Assembly (NCBI RefSeq): GCF_003073135.1
Contig: NZ_PGDQ01000019.1
Coordinates: 30,788-94,787 of the forward strand
DNA from: Euzebya rosea
GTDB lineage: Bacteria; Actinomycetota; Nitriliruptoria; Euzebyales; Euzebyaceae
Length of the DNA: 64,000 nucleotides
Direction: 5' to 3'
In this document: piece by piece, positions 1-8,850 of the stretch
Layout: each line of letters starts with the position of its first letter
Position numbering within the stretch: position 1 is the first letter of the stretch
Notes under the pieces: generated by a model
Database searches by the model: none
Told to the model about the DNA's origin: nothing
What the model saw: only the letters and a program-made list of their open reading frames with translations
Translations under genes and position numbers: made by a program

Positions 1-267
1 GAGACCCACACGTTGAGTCAAGCGGAGATGCCATCCCACGGTCACGGCGCGACGGGGCGGACCTCCGATGCCACCTCCGCCGACCCGACGACCAGCAGCG
101 CCCTCGCCCGGGCCAGCACACCCATGTACGGCGACAGCGCCACGGGCCAGCTCGCCTCGACTGCGGTGGCCAACGCCGGCAGCGGCCAGGCGCACAACAA
201 CATGCAGCCCTACCTGGTCCTCAACTTCTGCATCGCGTTGCAGGGCCTGTTTCCGAGCCGGAACTGA
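1..267 (+). CDS. Tail-collar domain (MdpB-like) protein, 5' end missing
   Basis: The reading frame is open from base 1 to a TGA at 265-267, so only the C-terminal 88 or so residues are present and the true start lies outside the window. The visible part begins ETHTLSQAEMPSHGH, the same place in the fold as AETVTLTTAQLPSHAH in the next protein. It ends QPYLVLNFCIALQGLFPSRN, the closing motif of phage tail-collar / microcystin-dependent (MdpB) proteins. The internal TTG at 13 is not a credible start because the homology continues upstream of it. It is the first of three tandem paralogues with 9-nt gaps. The family is known from phage tail fibres and chromosomal islands; the role here is not known. 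Confidence 0.85.
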   Translation, partial: ETHTLSQAEMPSHGHGATGRTSDATSADPTTSSALARASTPMYGDSATGQLASTAVANAGSGQAHNNMQPYLVLNFCIALQGLFPSRN

Positions 268-276
268 GGAGCCCTC

Positions 277-798
277 GTGTCCGAACCCTTCGTCGGTGAG
301 CTGCGCATGTTCGCCGGAAACTTCGCCCCCCGGGGCTGGGCGTTCGCGGACGGCCAGCTGCTGGCCGTCTCCCAGAACGACACCCTCTTCTCGCTGTACG
401 GCACCACCTACGGCGGGGACGGACGGACCACCTTCGGACTGCCCGACCTCCGTGGCCGCGTGCCGATCCACGCCGGCAGCGGACCGGGCCTGACCCCTCG
501 ATCGCTCGGATCGAAGAGCGGTGCCGAGACCGTCACGCTCACCACGGCCCAGCTCCCGTCCCACGCCCACGCCTGGCCGGCCACCAACAGCGCCGCCACC
601 GAACGCGACCCCGGCGGGCACGTTCCGGCCGCGGCGGCAGGTACAGCCCGCGCCTACGGCACCACCGGAACCGCCATCACGCTCTCGCCGGACGTCGTCG
701 AGTCCACCGGCGGCTCCAGCCCCCACACCAACATCCAGCCATTCCTGTGCGTCCACTTCATCGTGGCGCTGACCGGGATCTACCCGACCAGGAACTGA
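277..798 (+). CDS. Tail-collar domain (MdpB-like) protein
   Basis: A 173-residue protein with GTG start and GAGGAG-like ribosome site in the gap. The N-terminal collar signature runs FVGELRMFAGNFAPRGW..DGQLL, followed by LYGTTYGGDGRTTFGLPDLRGRVP at about residues 45-70, the typical tail-collar / MdpB core. A variable Ala/Thr-rich loop follows at about 100-145, and the C-terminus is HTNIQPFLCVHFIVALTGIYPTRN. No signal peptide or membrane helix is visible. The start of this gene lies in a 32-bp block repeated exactly at the start of the next gene, so the two arose by tandem duplication. Collar proteins in bacterial chromosomes can belong to contractile injection systems, but no sheath, baseplate or tube gene is visible here. 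Confidence 0.85.
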   Translation: MSEPFVGELRMFAGNFAPRGWAFADGQLLAVSQNDTLFSLYGTTYGGDGRTTFGLPDLRGRVPIHAGSGPGLTPRSLGSKSGAETVTLTTAQLPSHAHAWPATNSAATERDPGGHVPAAAAGTARAYGTTGTAITLSPDVVESTGGSSPHTNIQPFLCVHFIVALTGIYPTRN

Positions 799-807
799 GG
801 AGCCCTC

Positions 808-1326
808 GTGTCCGAACCCTTCCTGGCAGAGATCCGAATCTTCGCCGGCAACTTCGCCCCCCGCAGCTGGGCCCTCTGCAACGGCCAGCTGCTCCCCATC
901 GCCCAGAACACCGCCCTGTTCAGCCTCATCGGCACCACCTACGGCGGCGATGGGCGAACCACCACCCAGCTCCCCGACCTGCAGGGACGGCTGCCCATGC
1001 ACCCGGGTCGAGGCCCCGGCCTGACGGCCAGACAGCTGGGGGAGCGCGACGGGGCCGAGACCGTCACCCTCAACGCGTCCCAGGTTCCCAACCACGACCA
1101 TTCCGCCACGGCGGTGGACGGGCTCGCCCGTGACAGCCGCCCCGAGGACAACCGCTTCGCGGCCGGACGCGCCATCGGACACTACGTTGACGCCACGGCA
1201 GGATCCGCCGCGGCCATGACCCCGCTGGGGTCGAGCGGGGGAGGGCAGGCGCACAACAACCTGATGCCCTCGTTGGCGCTCAGCTACATCATCGCGCTCG
1301 TCGGGCTGTACCCCTCGCGCTCGTGA
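808..1326 (+). CDS. Tail-collar domain (MdpB-like) protein
   Basis: A 172-residue paralogue of the previous gene: FLAEIRIFAGNFAPRSWALCNGQLL, then LIGTTYGGDGRTTTQLPDLQGRLP, then a variable loop and the ending AHNNLMPSLALSYIIALVGLYPSRS. It retains the NGQLLPIAQNTALFSL segment of canonical MdpB proteins more closely than the middle copy. The GTG start and ribosome site are in the duplicated 32-bp junction. Its stop codon overlaps the GTG start of the acetyltransferase gene (GTGA), so the two are probably translationally coupled. It likely forms an oligomeric, carbohydrate- or surface-facing domain like phage short tail fibres; that is inference from the family. Confidence 0.85.
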   Translation: MSEPFLAEIRIFAGNFAPRSWALCNGQLLPIAQNTALFSLIGTTYGGDGRTTTQLPDLQGRLPMHPGRGPGLTARQLGERDGAETVTLNASQVPNHDHSATAVDGLARDSRPEDNRFAAGRAIGHYVDATAGSAAAMTPLGSSGGGQAHNNLMPSLALSYIIALVGLYPSRS

Positions 1327-1826
1327 ACCGGCCTCGTCCGACAACTGCGGTGGACACCCCGCCGACCCTGCACCCGGCGTCAGCCGAGGACCGTCCGTTC
1401 CTCCTGGCGTTGTTCCGTAGCGTGCGGGGCGACAGGTTCGCCCTGCTCGACATGGCCGACGGCGATCGCGATGCCCTCGTCGAGCAGCAGTTCGTGGCGC
1501 AGGGCCGGGACTACCGCAGCCGGTTCCCCGGCTCCGACCACCTGATCGTGCGGCTCGGCACGCAGCCCGTGGGGCGGCTCTGGGTCGATCGTCGGCCGGA
1601 GGAGATCAGGTTGCTCGACATCGCCGTGCTTCCCACTCACAGAAACCTCGGGATCGGGACCACGCTGCTGCGGGGCCTCCAGGCCGAGAGTCGCCGGACT
1701 GGTGTGCCACTCGGCCATGCAGTGGACAACGACAACGACGCCGGCCTCCGCTTCTACGCCCGCCTGGGATTCGAGGTCGCCGGTCCCCTGGGGCACAGCC
1801 ACGTGTTGATGCGCTGGCACCCGTGA
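1323..1826 (+). CDS. GNAT family N-acetyltransferase
   Basis: A 167-residue single-domain protein. The acetyl-CoA binding motif A is visible as LLDIAVLPTHRNLGIGTTLL at about residues 100-120 (R-x-x-G-x-G), and motif B as NDNDAGLRFYARLGFEVAG near 140-155. The GTG start overlaps the TGA of the third collar gene by 4 bases, which favours co-expression with the collar array. GNAT genes recur next to tail-collar genes in actinobacterial genomes, so it may acetylate a collar protein, but the substrate cannot be read from the sequence. It converges with the DUF6916-like gene, leaving only 3 bases between stops. Confidence 0.85.
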   Translation: MNRPRPTTAVDTPPTLHPASAEDRPFLLALFRSVRGDRFALLDMADGDRDALVEQQFVAQGRDYRSRFPGSDHLIVRLGTQPVGRLWVDRRPEEIRLLDIAVLPTHRNLGIGTTLLRGLQAESRRTGVPLGHAVDNDNDAGLRFYARLGFEVAGPLGHSHVLMRWHP

Positions 1827-1829
1827 CGG

Positions 1830-2138
1830 TCAGGCAGGCAGGCGGGTGAACACGGCCTCGAAACGCGGTCGCCCGTCGGCGCCCGGTCCGATCGGGACCA
1901 GGAACAGCGGCAGGTCCAGGACGTCGTCCCCCAGGGTCACCATCGACTGTGGCAGGTCGAGGCCAGCGGGACCCGCGAACAGGACGGAGAAGGCCGATCC
2001 CGACGCCCCGTCGGGTCCGACCGTCCGCTCGACAGCCTCCAGCACCTCGAGCTCCAGTCCCTCCACCTCGGCCACCGACACCTGCTGGCCGGTCCGTTCG
2101 GCGAACGTGGCGAGTGTGACCTCGCTCGGGTCCGTCAC
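1830..2138 (-). CDS. DUF6916-like small protein
   Basis: A 102-residue protein starting at a GTG that overlaps the stop of the upstream substrate-binding-type gene (GTGA). A longer reading of this frame to 2408 would overlap that gene over hundreds of bases and is rejected. Sequence features are TLATFAERTGQQVSV near the start, a VEGLELEVLEAVE strand and a C-terminal QSMVTLGDDVLDLPLFLVPIGPGADGRPRFEAVF. This resembles the DUF6916 family, small proteins often found beside tail-collar genes. No membrane segment or catalytic motif is visible and the function is unknown. Translational coupling to the exported binding protein suggests joint function. Confidence 0.65.
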   Translation of the reverse strand: MTDPSEVTLATFAERTGQQVSVAEVEGLELEVLEAVERTVGPDGASGSAFSVLFAGPAGLDLPQSMVTLGDDVLDLPLFLVPIGPGADGRPRFEAVFTRLPA

Positions 2139-3238
2139 AGGCACAGGAACTCGTTGGTGACGCCCGCCACCGGGAGCGAGAGGTTGCCCCGGTCGCCCGG
2201 CGGGACGGCCAGCGGCCGGCCGTCGGCCAGCATGGCAACCGGCCCGGCGGTCACACCCGTCGACGACACGCGCAGGCGTCCCCGGTCGGTGTCGAAGGAC
2301 GTCCCCGGGAACACCACGCCGTGGCCGCCACCGCGTCGCAGGGCCGCCACCAGCAGGCTCCCGGTCTCCGCGCCGAGCACCCCGGCCGGGTCCGTGCCTC
2401 GGCTCCACGACGCGCAGGCAGGCAGGGCGTCGCCACCGGAGGCCAGCGGGTCGATGGTCACCGGCACGCCGCGGAAGGAACCGTCCTCGAGCAGGTCCAG
2501 GAACGGGGCGGCGTCCCTGCCTGCGACCTCGATGTGGAGGGCGTCCAGACCCGCCTGTTCGAGGCGGTCGGCGGCAGCCGAGAGCTCACCGGGCTCGCTG
2601 ACGATCTCCAGCGCCGCCATCGTCCCGCCAGCACTGGTCACGCCTCGGCCCAGCTGACCGATCAGGTCGAACATCGCCTCCCTGTCCGAGGCGAGCACGC
2701 CCACACGCGGTCCGTGCTCGCGCACCGTCCAGGCGCCCAGCGCCGCAGCGGCGTCCGCCAGGTGCAGGCCGTGCACGGTTGCGGCGACGTCGCCGCGGCC
2801 GAGGCGACGCGGGGTCGTCGCGCCGAAGGTCGACACGAGCAGCGGTACCGACGCCGCTGCCGCCAGTTCGACGAGCGGGTCGGCCGCCAGCGGGTTCGTG
2901 GCCGCGAGCAGCACGTCGACGTCACGGGCCAGCAGGTCGGATGCGGCGCTGCGAATCCCGACCGTGCCACCCACGACCTCGCGTTCGACCATCTCGACCG
3001 ACAACCAGTCCGGCGCCGACAGGGCGTCCCGCAACCCGGCAACGATCCGACGCGGGAGCTCGGCGTCCCACGGAGAAGTCGGCAGGATCGCGCCGATCCG
3101 AAGCGACGTCGGCTTCATCGCCCCGAGTCCCAGCCGCATGGGCGAGGTCCCCGTGGGCTGGAGGAGGGTCGAGGCAGCTGCTGCGGCGACCACCGCCGCA
3201 CCGCCGAGGCCCAGCTGGCGTCTGGTCAGCGTCTGCAC
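2135..3238 (-). CDS. Tat-exported type 1 periplasmic-binding-like protein
   Basis: A 367-residue protein beginning MQTLTRRQLGLGGAAVVAAAAAS, a twin-arginine signal (T-R-R-Q-L-G-L) followed by a hydrophobic run. The mature part has alternating beta/alpha sequence (RIGAILPTS, DVDVLLAATNPLAADPLVELAAAASVPLLVSTFGA, RVGVLASDREAMFDL) like type 1 periplasmic binding folds of branched-chain amino acid ABC systems. No permease or ATPase gene is adjacent, so it may be a receptor or structural protein rather than a transporter part. The start is a GTG; a TAGGCT -10 box lies upstream at 3262-3267. It is divergent from hisI and coupled to the DUF6916-like gene downstream. Confidence 0.6.
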   Translation of the reverse strand: MQTLTRRQLGLGGAAVVAAAAASTLLQPTGTSPMRLGLGAMKPTSLRIGAILPTSPWDAELPRRIVAGLRDALSAPDWLSVEMVEREVVGGTVGIRSAASDLLARDVDVLLAATNPLAADPLVELAAAASVPLLVSTFGATTPRRLGRGDVAATVHGLHLADAAAALGAWTVREHGPRVGVLASDREAMFDLIGQLGRGVTSAGGTMAALEIVSEPGELSAAADRLEQAGLDALHIEVAGRDAAPFLDLLEDGSFRGVPVTIDPLASGGDALPACASWSRGTDPAGVLGAETGSLLVAALRRGGGHGVVFPGTSFDTDRGRLRVSSTGVTAGPVAMLADGRPLAVPPGDRGNLSLPVAGVTNEFLCL

Positions 3239-3362
3239 GTCATGCCTGTGGTCATGACGGCAGCCTAGGGGGCGCCGTCCGACGGCGGAGACCAGCGAGG
3301 ACGATGTAAGGATTCGTCGTCCACGGCCCCGACGGCTGGGGAACGGGGCGACACGGGCCCGC

Positions 3363-3368
3363 TACCAT
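3363..3368 (+). promoter_or_regulatory. Probable -10 box of the hisI-trp operon
   Basis: TACCAT lies 10 nt before the ATG of hisI, matching the actinobacterial TANNNT -10 consensus. The transcript would begin within a few bases of the start codon, so the operon mRNA is probably leaderless or nearly so. No convincing -35 box and no Trp attenuator are visible in the 140-bp gap. Confidence 0.4.
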
Positions 3369-3378
3369 TTCCCCCTCC

Positions 3379-3720
3379 ATGGACGCCGACGAGTTGCGCT
3401 CGACCCTGACCCTGACCAGCGACGGCCTCATCCCCGCCATCGTGCAGCAGCACGACAGCGGTGAGGTCCTGATGATGGCGTGGATGACGCCGGACACGCT
3501 GGCCGAGACCCTTGCCCTGGGCGAGACCGTGTTCTGGTCCCGCTCGCGCAAGGAGCGCTGGCACAAGGGTGCGACGAGCGGCAACACGCAGAGGGTGGTC
3601 TCCGTCGACGCCGACTGCGACGCCGACACGCTGCTGATCCGCGTCGACCAGGGCCCCGACGGCGTGGCCTGCCACACCGGGGCGCGCAGCTGCTTCGGCA
3701 CCCGGATCGCCTCCTCGTGA
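3379..3720 (+). CDS. hisI: Phosphoribosyl-AMP cyclohydrolase
   Basis: A 113-residue enzyme that opens the purine ring of phosphoribosyl-AMP in histidine synthesis, cytosolic. Family motifs are [36 protein letters not shown] and [17 protein letters not shown], and the C-terminal metal/cysteine segment [10 protein letters not shown] is present. The length is normal for the stand-alone enzyme (no HisE fusion). It starts at ATG, and its TGA overlaps the GTG of trpE, so histidine and tryptophan genes share one transcript, an arrangement seen in several actinobacteria. Confidence 0.95.
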   Translation: MDADELRSTLTLTSDGLIPAIVQQHDSGEVLMMAWMTPDTLAETLALGETVFWSRSRKERWHKGATSGNTQRVVSVDADCDADTLLIRVDQGPDGVACHTGARSCFGTRIASS

Positions 3721-5207
3721 ACGGCTATCGCCCGGACCGCGACACCTACGTCGCCCTCGCTGCCGACCACGTCCTCGTCCCCGTCGTGCGCGAGGTCCTC
3801 GCCGACGTCTCCACGCCCGTCAGCGTCTACGACCGCCTGCGCGGGCCCGGCACGTTCCTGCTGGAGTCCGTCGAACACGGCGAACGGTGGGGTCGGTACT
3901 CCTTCACGGGCCTCAACCCGCTGATCTCCCTCCGTGCCCGCCACGGCCAGGTGGCCGTCACCGGTCCCGTCCCGGACGCCGTCGCGACCGCCGCCGACAC
4001 CGGTGACCCCCTCGCCACCATCGAGGCGCTGCTGGAGTCGCTGACGGTCCCCGAGCTCGACGACATGCCGCCGCTGTTCGCCGGGCTCGTCGGCTACCTC
4101 GGCTGGGACATCGTCCGCCACATCGAGGACCTGCCCGACGACACCCTCGACGACCAGGGCCTCGACGACGTCCGCATGATGCTGCCCGGCCAGGTCGTGG
4201 CCTTCGACCACCTGCGCCAGCGCCTGGTGGTCGTCACCAACACCATCCCCGGCGACGACCCGGGGGCCGACTGGGACCGCGCCGTCGCCGACACCGAGGC
4301 GCTCGTCGCCCGGCTGGCCGAGCCGATCACCGCACCGGTCATCCCGCCGCCGCAGCCCAGCCGGGTCGACCGAGCCGACGCCAACATGACCCCCGAGGCC
4401 TACATGGCCAGCGTCGAGGCATGCAAGGCCTACATCCGGGCCGGCGACGCCTTCCAGGTCGTCCCCTCCCAGCGGTTCTCCCTCGACACCGACGTCGACC
4501 CCCTGGCCGTGCACCGGGTCCTGCGGGTGATCAACCCCTCGCCCTACATGTACCTGTTCGACTACGGCGACCTGCAGATCGTCGGGTCCTCACCCGAGGC
4601 GCTGGTCACCGCCCGCAAGGGCGTCGCGGAGATCTGGCCGATCGCCGGCTCCCAGCCGCGCGGCGAGACCGAGGCGGAGGACGCCGCCTACGAGGCCACC
4701 CTGCGCGGCGACGAGAAGGAACGTGCCGAACACGTCATGCTCGTCGACCTGGCGCGCAACGACCTCGGCCGCATCTCCCGCACCGGATCGGTCCGCGTCG
4801 ACGACTTCATGTCCGTCGTCCGCTACAGCCACATCATGCACCTGGTCTCACGCGTGCAGGCCCGGGTCAACGAGGGCATGGGCGCCGTCGACGTCATCCG
4901 CGCCACGTTCCCGGCCGGCACCCTGTCGGGCGCCCCCAAGGTCCGGGCGATGGAGATCATCGACGAGGTCGAACCCACCCGCCGTGGCATCTACGGCGGC
5001 GGGATCGGCTACGTCGACCTGGCCGGCAACGTCGACCTGTGCATCGCGATCCGCACCCTCGTCTTCCACAGCGGCCGTGCCCACGTGCAGGCCGGCGCCG
5101 GCGTCGTCGCCGACAGCGTGCCCGAGAAGGAGTACGAGGAGACACGAAACAAGGCCATGGCGCTGCTGTCGGCCGTCCGGGCAGCCGAGGCGTGGACGGC
5201 GGGATGA
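3717..5207 (+). CDS. trpE: Anthranilate synthase component I
   Basis: A 496-residue TrpE that converts chorismate to anthranilate together with a glutaminase subunit. The GTG start overlaps the hisI stop; extending further upstream would run inside hisI. The N-terminal domain carries the tryptophan feedback motif LLES ([17 protein letters not shown], near residue 45). The chorismate-binding core has [30 protein letters not shown] and [21 protein letters not shown], ending [10 protein letters not shown]. The usual IAGTRPRG reads IAGSQPRG here. The partner trpG is not in the window. Confidence 0.95.
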   Translation: MNGYRPDRDTYVALAADHVLVPVVREVLADVSTPVSVYDRLRGPGTFLLESVEHGERWGRYSFTGLNPLISLRARHGQVAVTGPVPDAVATAADTGDPLATIEALLESLTVPELDDMPPLFAGLVGYLGWDIVRHIEDLPDDTLDDQGLDDVRMMLPGQVVAFDHLRQRLVVVTNTIPGDDPGADWDRAVADTEALVARLAEPITAPVIPPPQPSRVDRADANMTPEAYMASVEACKAYIRAGDAFQVVPSQRFSLDTDVDPLAVHRVLRVINPSPYMYLFDYGDLQIVGSSPEALVTARKGVAEIWPIAGSQPRGETEAEDAAYEATLRGDEKERAEHVMLVDLARNDLGRISRTGSVRVDDFMSVVRYSHIMHLVSRVQARVNEGMGAVDVIRATFPAGTLSGAPKVRAMEIIDEVEPTRRGIYGGGIGYVDLAGNVDLCIAIRTLVFHSGRAHVQAGAGVVADSVPEKEYEETRNKAMALLSAVRAAEAWTAG

Positions 5208-5758
5208 ACGCTCGCAACGCCGCCCTGCTGACCCTCGCGGCGGCCCTGCTGCTGCTCGGCGCCAGCGTGGCGGACTGGGCCACCATCACCGTGGAGGAAC
5301 CCTTCGGCGAGGAAGTCGTCGTCGAGCGCACCGAGACCGTCGCCGGCCCCGAGGTCGCCGGCAACCTGATCACCGTCGGCCTGGCCGCCCTCGTGGTCGC
5401 TGGCCTTGCCGTTCGCTGGCCCCGACTGGGTGGTGTCACGGTCGCCCTGGGGCTGGTCGGTGCCGTGTCGGCGATCGGCGGCCTCGATCCCGACGCCGGC
5501 GTGGCCACCAGCGCCCCCGGCATCGCGCTCGCCGCCTGCATCGGCATGGTCGCCAGCGGCAGCATGGCCGTTTCTACCACCCTCCGCCGACAAAGCACCG
5601 CCGCCGACCGGGCCGCCCCGGCTCGCCCCGACAGCCCCTCCCGCTATACGGTCGAGGCCGTTCGCGGTGACGCGGCTGCCGGCCCCGACGACTGGGACCT
5701 GGCCGTCGCCGACGACGAGACCGCCCACCCCGATGCGATAGCAGAGGACAACACGTGA
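5204..5758 (+). CDS. Tryptophan-associated membrane protein
   Basis: A 184-residue membrane protein matching in size, topology and place the Trp-biosynthesis-associated membrane protein family of Actinobacteria. ATG overlaps the trpE stop (ATGA). About four hydrophobic segments are visible: residues 7-25 (ALLTLAAALLLLGASVA), 50-68 (LITVGLAALVVAGLAV), 72-92 (VTVALGLVGAVSAIGG) and 100-118 (GIALAACIGMVASGSMAV). The second loop is acidic (EEPFGEEVVVERTE) and the C-terminal tail is acidic and polar, probably cytoplasmic. Its biochemical role is not established in the family. Confidence 0.8.
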   Translation: MNARNAALLTLAAALLLLGASVADWATITVEEPFGEEVVVERTETVAGPEVAGNLITVGLAALVVAGLAVRWPRLGGVTVALGLVGAVSAIGGLDPDAGVATSAPGIALAACIGMVASGSMAVSTTLRRQSTAADRAAPARPDSPSRYTVEAVRGDAAAGPDDWDLAVADDETAHPDAIAEDNT

Positions 5759-6744
5759 CCCGCCTGGCAGCCCTCGACCTGGGCTCCAACTCCTTCCACC
5801 TGCTGGTGGCCGACACCCGGCCCCGCGGACGGATCAAGCGGGTCACCACCCGCAAGAAGACCATCCGCCTGGGCGAGCCGGTGTCACGGACGGGTCGGCT
5901 CGGTCCCGAGGCGTTCGGTCGCGCCGTCGACGCCTTCACCGACCTGGTCGAGCTCGCCGACGACGAGGGGGCCGACCGGATCATCGCCGTCGGCACCGAG
6001 GCGCTCCGCGTCGCCGAGGACGGCCCCGAGTTCCTGCAGCAGATGAAGGACCGACACGGCGTGCCGGTGCAGCTGCTCGACGGGCTGGACGAGGCGGCCC
6101 TGTCGCTGAAGGGCATGGCGTGCGCCCTCAACCTCGCACCCGAGCAGGAAGTCCTCGGCCTGGACCTCGGCGGCGGATCACTCGAGGTCGCCCTGGGTGG
6201 TACCAACGGCATGGTGGCCGGCGCCACCTTCCCCCTCGGCGGGGCGAAGCTGGTCGACCGGATCTCCGATCCGCCGCGGCTGCACGAACGGGCCGCGTTG
6301 CACGCAACGGCGATGGAGATCATCCAGCCGGCCGCCGACAAGGTCCTCGCCGCACGCACCACCCCCGACGAGCCGCTCGTGGCGCTGGCGACCGCGGGCA
6401 GCATCCGTGACATCGCCCGGTTCGGCCTCGCGCTGACCAGCGGCTCGGCGCCGGCCAAGGTCCGCGGGATGATGGTCAGCAGGGAGCAGATGGAGCTGGC
6501 CTACGCCCGGCTGTGCTCCGTCGACGCCCACGACCGGATGGACCTGCCCGGCATCAGCTCCAAGCGCGCCGACCTGCTGCCCGCCGCCGGCATCGCCGTC
6601 CTGGCCGCCATGGAAGCCTTCGGCCTGCAGTCGCTGACCCTGTGCGACTGGGGGCTGCGGGAGGGCGTCCTGCTGGACCTCGGCAGCGACGGCCACATCG
6701 TCGATCCCGACTTCGTCGTCGACCAGGAGGACCGCCGTGGCTGA
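5755..6744 (+). CDS. ppx: Ppx/GppA family exopolyphosphatase
   Basis: A 329-residue actin-fold phosphatase. The N-terminal phosphate-1 motif is LAALDLGSNSFHLLVAD, and the central VLGLDLGGGSLEVALGG is the second ATPase-fold motif. The catalytic-acid segment GTEALR is present at about residue 82. The length fits the short actinobacterial Ppx that cleaves polyphosphate or short-chain polyphosphates/(p)ppGpp-type substrates. The GTG start overlaps the stop of the Trp membrane gene and the stop overlaps trpC, so it is fully embedded in the trp operon. Confidence 0.85.
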   Translation: MTRLAALDLGSNSFHLLVADTRPRGRIKRVTTRKKTIRLGEPVSRTGRLGPEAFGRAVDAFTDLVELADDEGADRIIAVGTEALRVAEDGPEFLQQMKDRHGVPVQLLDGLDEAALSLKGMACALNLAPEQEVLGLDLGGGSLEVALGGTNGMVAGATFPLGGAKLVDRISDPPRLHERAALHATAMEIIQPAADKVLAARTTPDEPLVALATAGSIRDIARFGLALTSGSAPAKVRGMMVSREQMELAYARLCSVDAHDRMDLPGISSKRADLLPAAGIAVLAAMEAFGLQSLTLCDWGLREGVLLDLGSDGHIVDPDFVVDQEDRRG

Positions 6745-7573
6745 CCGATCCGACTTCCTCGCCATGGTCTGCCGCGAGGCGGTCGACCGCGTCGCCGCCG
6801 ACCGCGCGCACGAACCGACCGACGTGCTGCGCCGGCGGGTCGCCGAGCTGCCTTCGCCGCCGCGGTTCGCCGAGGCGCTGGGCCGCCCCGGCGTCCGGGT
6901 CATCGCCGAGGTCAAGCGGGCCAGCCCCTCACGCGGCCACATGACCGACATCCCCGACCCCGCGGGTCTGGCCGGCGCCTACGTGCGCGGGGGCGCGGCC
7001 GCGGTGAGCGTGCTGACCGAACCCGCCCACTTCGGTGGGTCGCTGGAGGACCTCCGTGCGGTCGCAGGTGCCGTCGACGCGCCGGTGCTCCGCAAGGACT
7101 TCGTCGTGGATGCCCACCAGCTGTGGCAGGCCCGCGACGCCGGCGCCGCCGCAGCGTTGCTGATCGTCGCCGCGCTCGACGACGAGACCCTGACCACGCT
7201 GATGGTCGCGGCCGACGAGGCGGGGCTGGACACCCTCGTGGAGACCCACTCCGCAGAGGAGGTCCGACGTGCCGTCGTCTGCCACGACCGCGCCGCCACC
7301 GGCCGAACCCTCGTGCTCGGCGTCAACGCCCGCGACCTCGTGACGCTCCGCGTCGACCGGGACCACATCGCCCGGGTCCGCGCCGAGGTCGAGCTGCCGC
7401 CCGGCGCCCTGCTGGTGGCCGAGAGCGGCGTCCGCGGCCCCGACGACGTCCGCGCCTACGCTGCGGTTGACGCCGATGCGGTCCTGGTGGGCGAGCACGT
7501 CGCCACCCACGCCGACCCCGAGGCGGCCGTCCACGAGCTGGCCACGGCCGTCCCCACCCCACACACCGCCTGA
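6737..7573 (+). CDS. trpC: Indole-3-glycerol phosphate synthase
   Basis: A 278-residue TIM-barrel enzyme closing the indole ring from CdRP. Motifs in order: [13 protein letters not shown] (phosphate/substrate Lys), [26 protein letters not shown] with catalytic Lys, [11 protein letters not shown] and [14 protein letters not shown]. The start at GTG 6737 overlaps ppx by 8 bases. It is a stand-alone TrpC without the TrpF domain of enteric bacteria; trpF is not in the window. Confidence 0.95.
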   Translation: MADRSDFLAMVCREAVDRVAADRAHEPTDVLRRRVAELPSPPRFAEALGRPGVRVIAEVKRASPSRGHMTDIPDPAGLAGAYVRGGAAAVSVLTEPAHFGGSLEDLRAVAGAVDAPVLRKDFVVDAHQLWQARDAGAAAALLIVAALDDETLTTLMVAADEAGLDTLVETHSAEEVRRAVVCHDRAATGRTLVLGVNARDLVTLRVDRDHIARVRAEVELPPGALLVAESGVRGPDDVRAYAAVDADAVLVGEHVATHADPEAAVHELATAVPTPHTA

Positions 7574-7626
7574 TCGCCGGCCCGACCCGGACCGCCCCCA
7601 TCCCCAACTTCGACGAGGAGTCATCC

Positions 7627-8850
7627 GTGAGCACCGTCGTCCCCCGCACCGAGGAGCCCCAGTTCGGGCGATTCGGTGGCCAGTACGTCCCCGAGGCCCT
7701 CATGGGGGCCCTGGACGAGCTGGACACCAGCTTCGCCGCCGCCATGGCCGATCAGGCGTTCCTGGACCGCATGAACGGCCTCCGCGCCGAGTACGGCGGC
7801 CGGCCGACCGCTCTGTACCGGGCCGACCGGCTGACCGAGCACGCCGGCGGGGCCACCGTCTGGCTGAAGCGCGAGGACCTGGCCCACACCGGCTCGCACA
7901 AGCTGTGCAACGTCCTCGGGCAGGGCCTGCTGGCCCAGCGCATGGGCAAGCCACGGCTGATCGCCGAGACCGGCGCCGGCCAGCACGGGGTGGCCACGGC
8001 CACCATCGCCGCGCTGCTCGGCATGGAGTGCGTCGTCTACATGGGCGAGGAGGACTGCCGTCGTCAACGCCTCAACGTCGTGCGCATGCGGCTGATGGGC
8101 GCCGAGGTCATCCCGGTCACCTCCGGCACCCGCACCCTCAAGGACGCCATCAACGAGGCCATGCGCGACTGGGTCACCAACGTCGAGTCGACCCACTACC
8201 TCATCGGGTCGGCCATGGGCCCCCACCCGTTCCCGACCATGGTCCGTGACTTCGTGAAGGTCATCGGCCAGGAGATCCGCTGGCAGATGATGGAGCGGAC
8301 CGGCGGCCTGCCCGATGCGGTCGTGGCCTGCGTCGGTGGTGGCTCCAACGCCATCGGGGCCTTCCACGAGTTCATCGGCGACCCCGACGTCCGGCTCATC
8401 GGTGTGGAGGCGGGCGGCTCCGGCATCGCCTCCGGCGCCCACGCCGCCACCATCGGCGGGGGGACCGAGGGCATCCTCCACGGTGCCCGCACGATCGTGC
8501 TGCAGGACGACTTCGGCCAGGTCATCCCCACCCACTCGGTCTCGGCCGGCCTGGACTATCCCGGCATCGGCCCCGAGCACGCGTGGCTGGCCGACACCGG
8601 ACGTGCCACCTACCTCAACGCCACCGACGAGGAGGCGCTGGACGGCTTCAAGCTGGTCTGCGAGCTCGAGGGCATCATCCCGGCGCTCGAACCCGCGCAC
8701 GCGATCATCCCGGCGCTGCGGATCGCCCGCGAGGTGGGGGAGGGCGGCAACGTCGTCATCAACCTGTCGGGTCGTGGCGACAAGGACGTCGACGAGGTCG
8801 CCCGCGTGCTGGAGATGACCGACGTGAAGGCAAGCGAGGACCACGCATGA
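7627..8850 (+). CDS. trpB: Tryptophan synthase beta chain
   Basis: A 407-residue PLP enzyme joining indole and serine. The PLP lysine is in [15 protein letters not shown] (about residue 90). [13 protein letters not shown] binds the carboxylate, and GGGSNAIG binds the PLP phosphate near residue 240. The GTG start follows a GACGAGGAG ribosome site after a 53-bp gap from trpC. Its stop overlaps the ATG of trpA (ATGA), the usual coupling that keeps alpha and beta subunits equal. Confidence 0.97.
   Translation: MSTVVPRTEEPQFGRFGGQYVPEALMGALDELDTSFAAAMADQAFLDRMNGLRAEYGGRPTALYRADRLTEHAGGATVWLKREDLAHTGSHKLCNVLGQGLLAQRMGKPRLIAETGAGQHGVATATIAALLGMECVVYMGEEDCRRQRLNVVRMRLMGAEVIPVTSGTRTLKDAINEAMRDWVTNVESTHYLIGSAMGPHPFPTMVRDFVKVIGQEIRWQMMERTGGLPDAVVACVGGGSNAIGAFHEFIGDPDVRLIGVEAGGSGIASGAHAATIGGGTEGILHGARTIVLQDDFGQVIPTHSVSAGLDYPGIGPEHAWLADTGRATYLNATDEEALDGFKLVCELEGIIPALEPAHAIIPALRIAREVGEGGNVVINLSGRGDKDVDEVARVLEMTDVKASEDHA

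Noticed and set aside
1..1326. Prophage
   Set aside because: Only collar proteins are present; no capsid, terminase, integrase or lysis gene is visible in the window, and the neighbouring genes are ordinary housekeeping genes.
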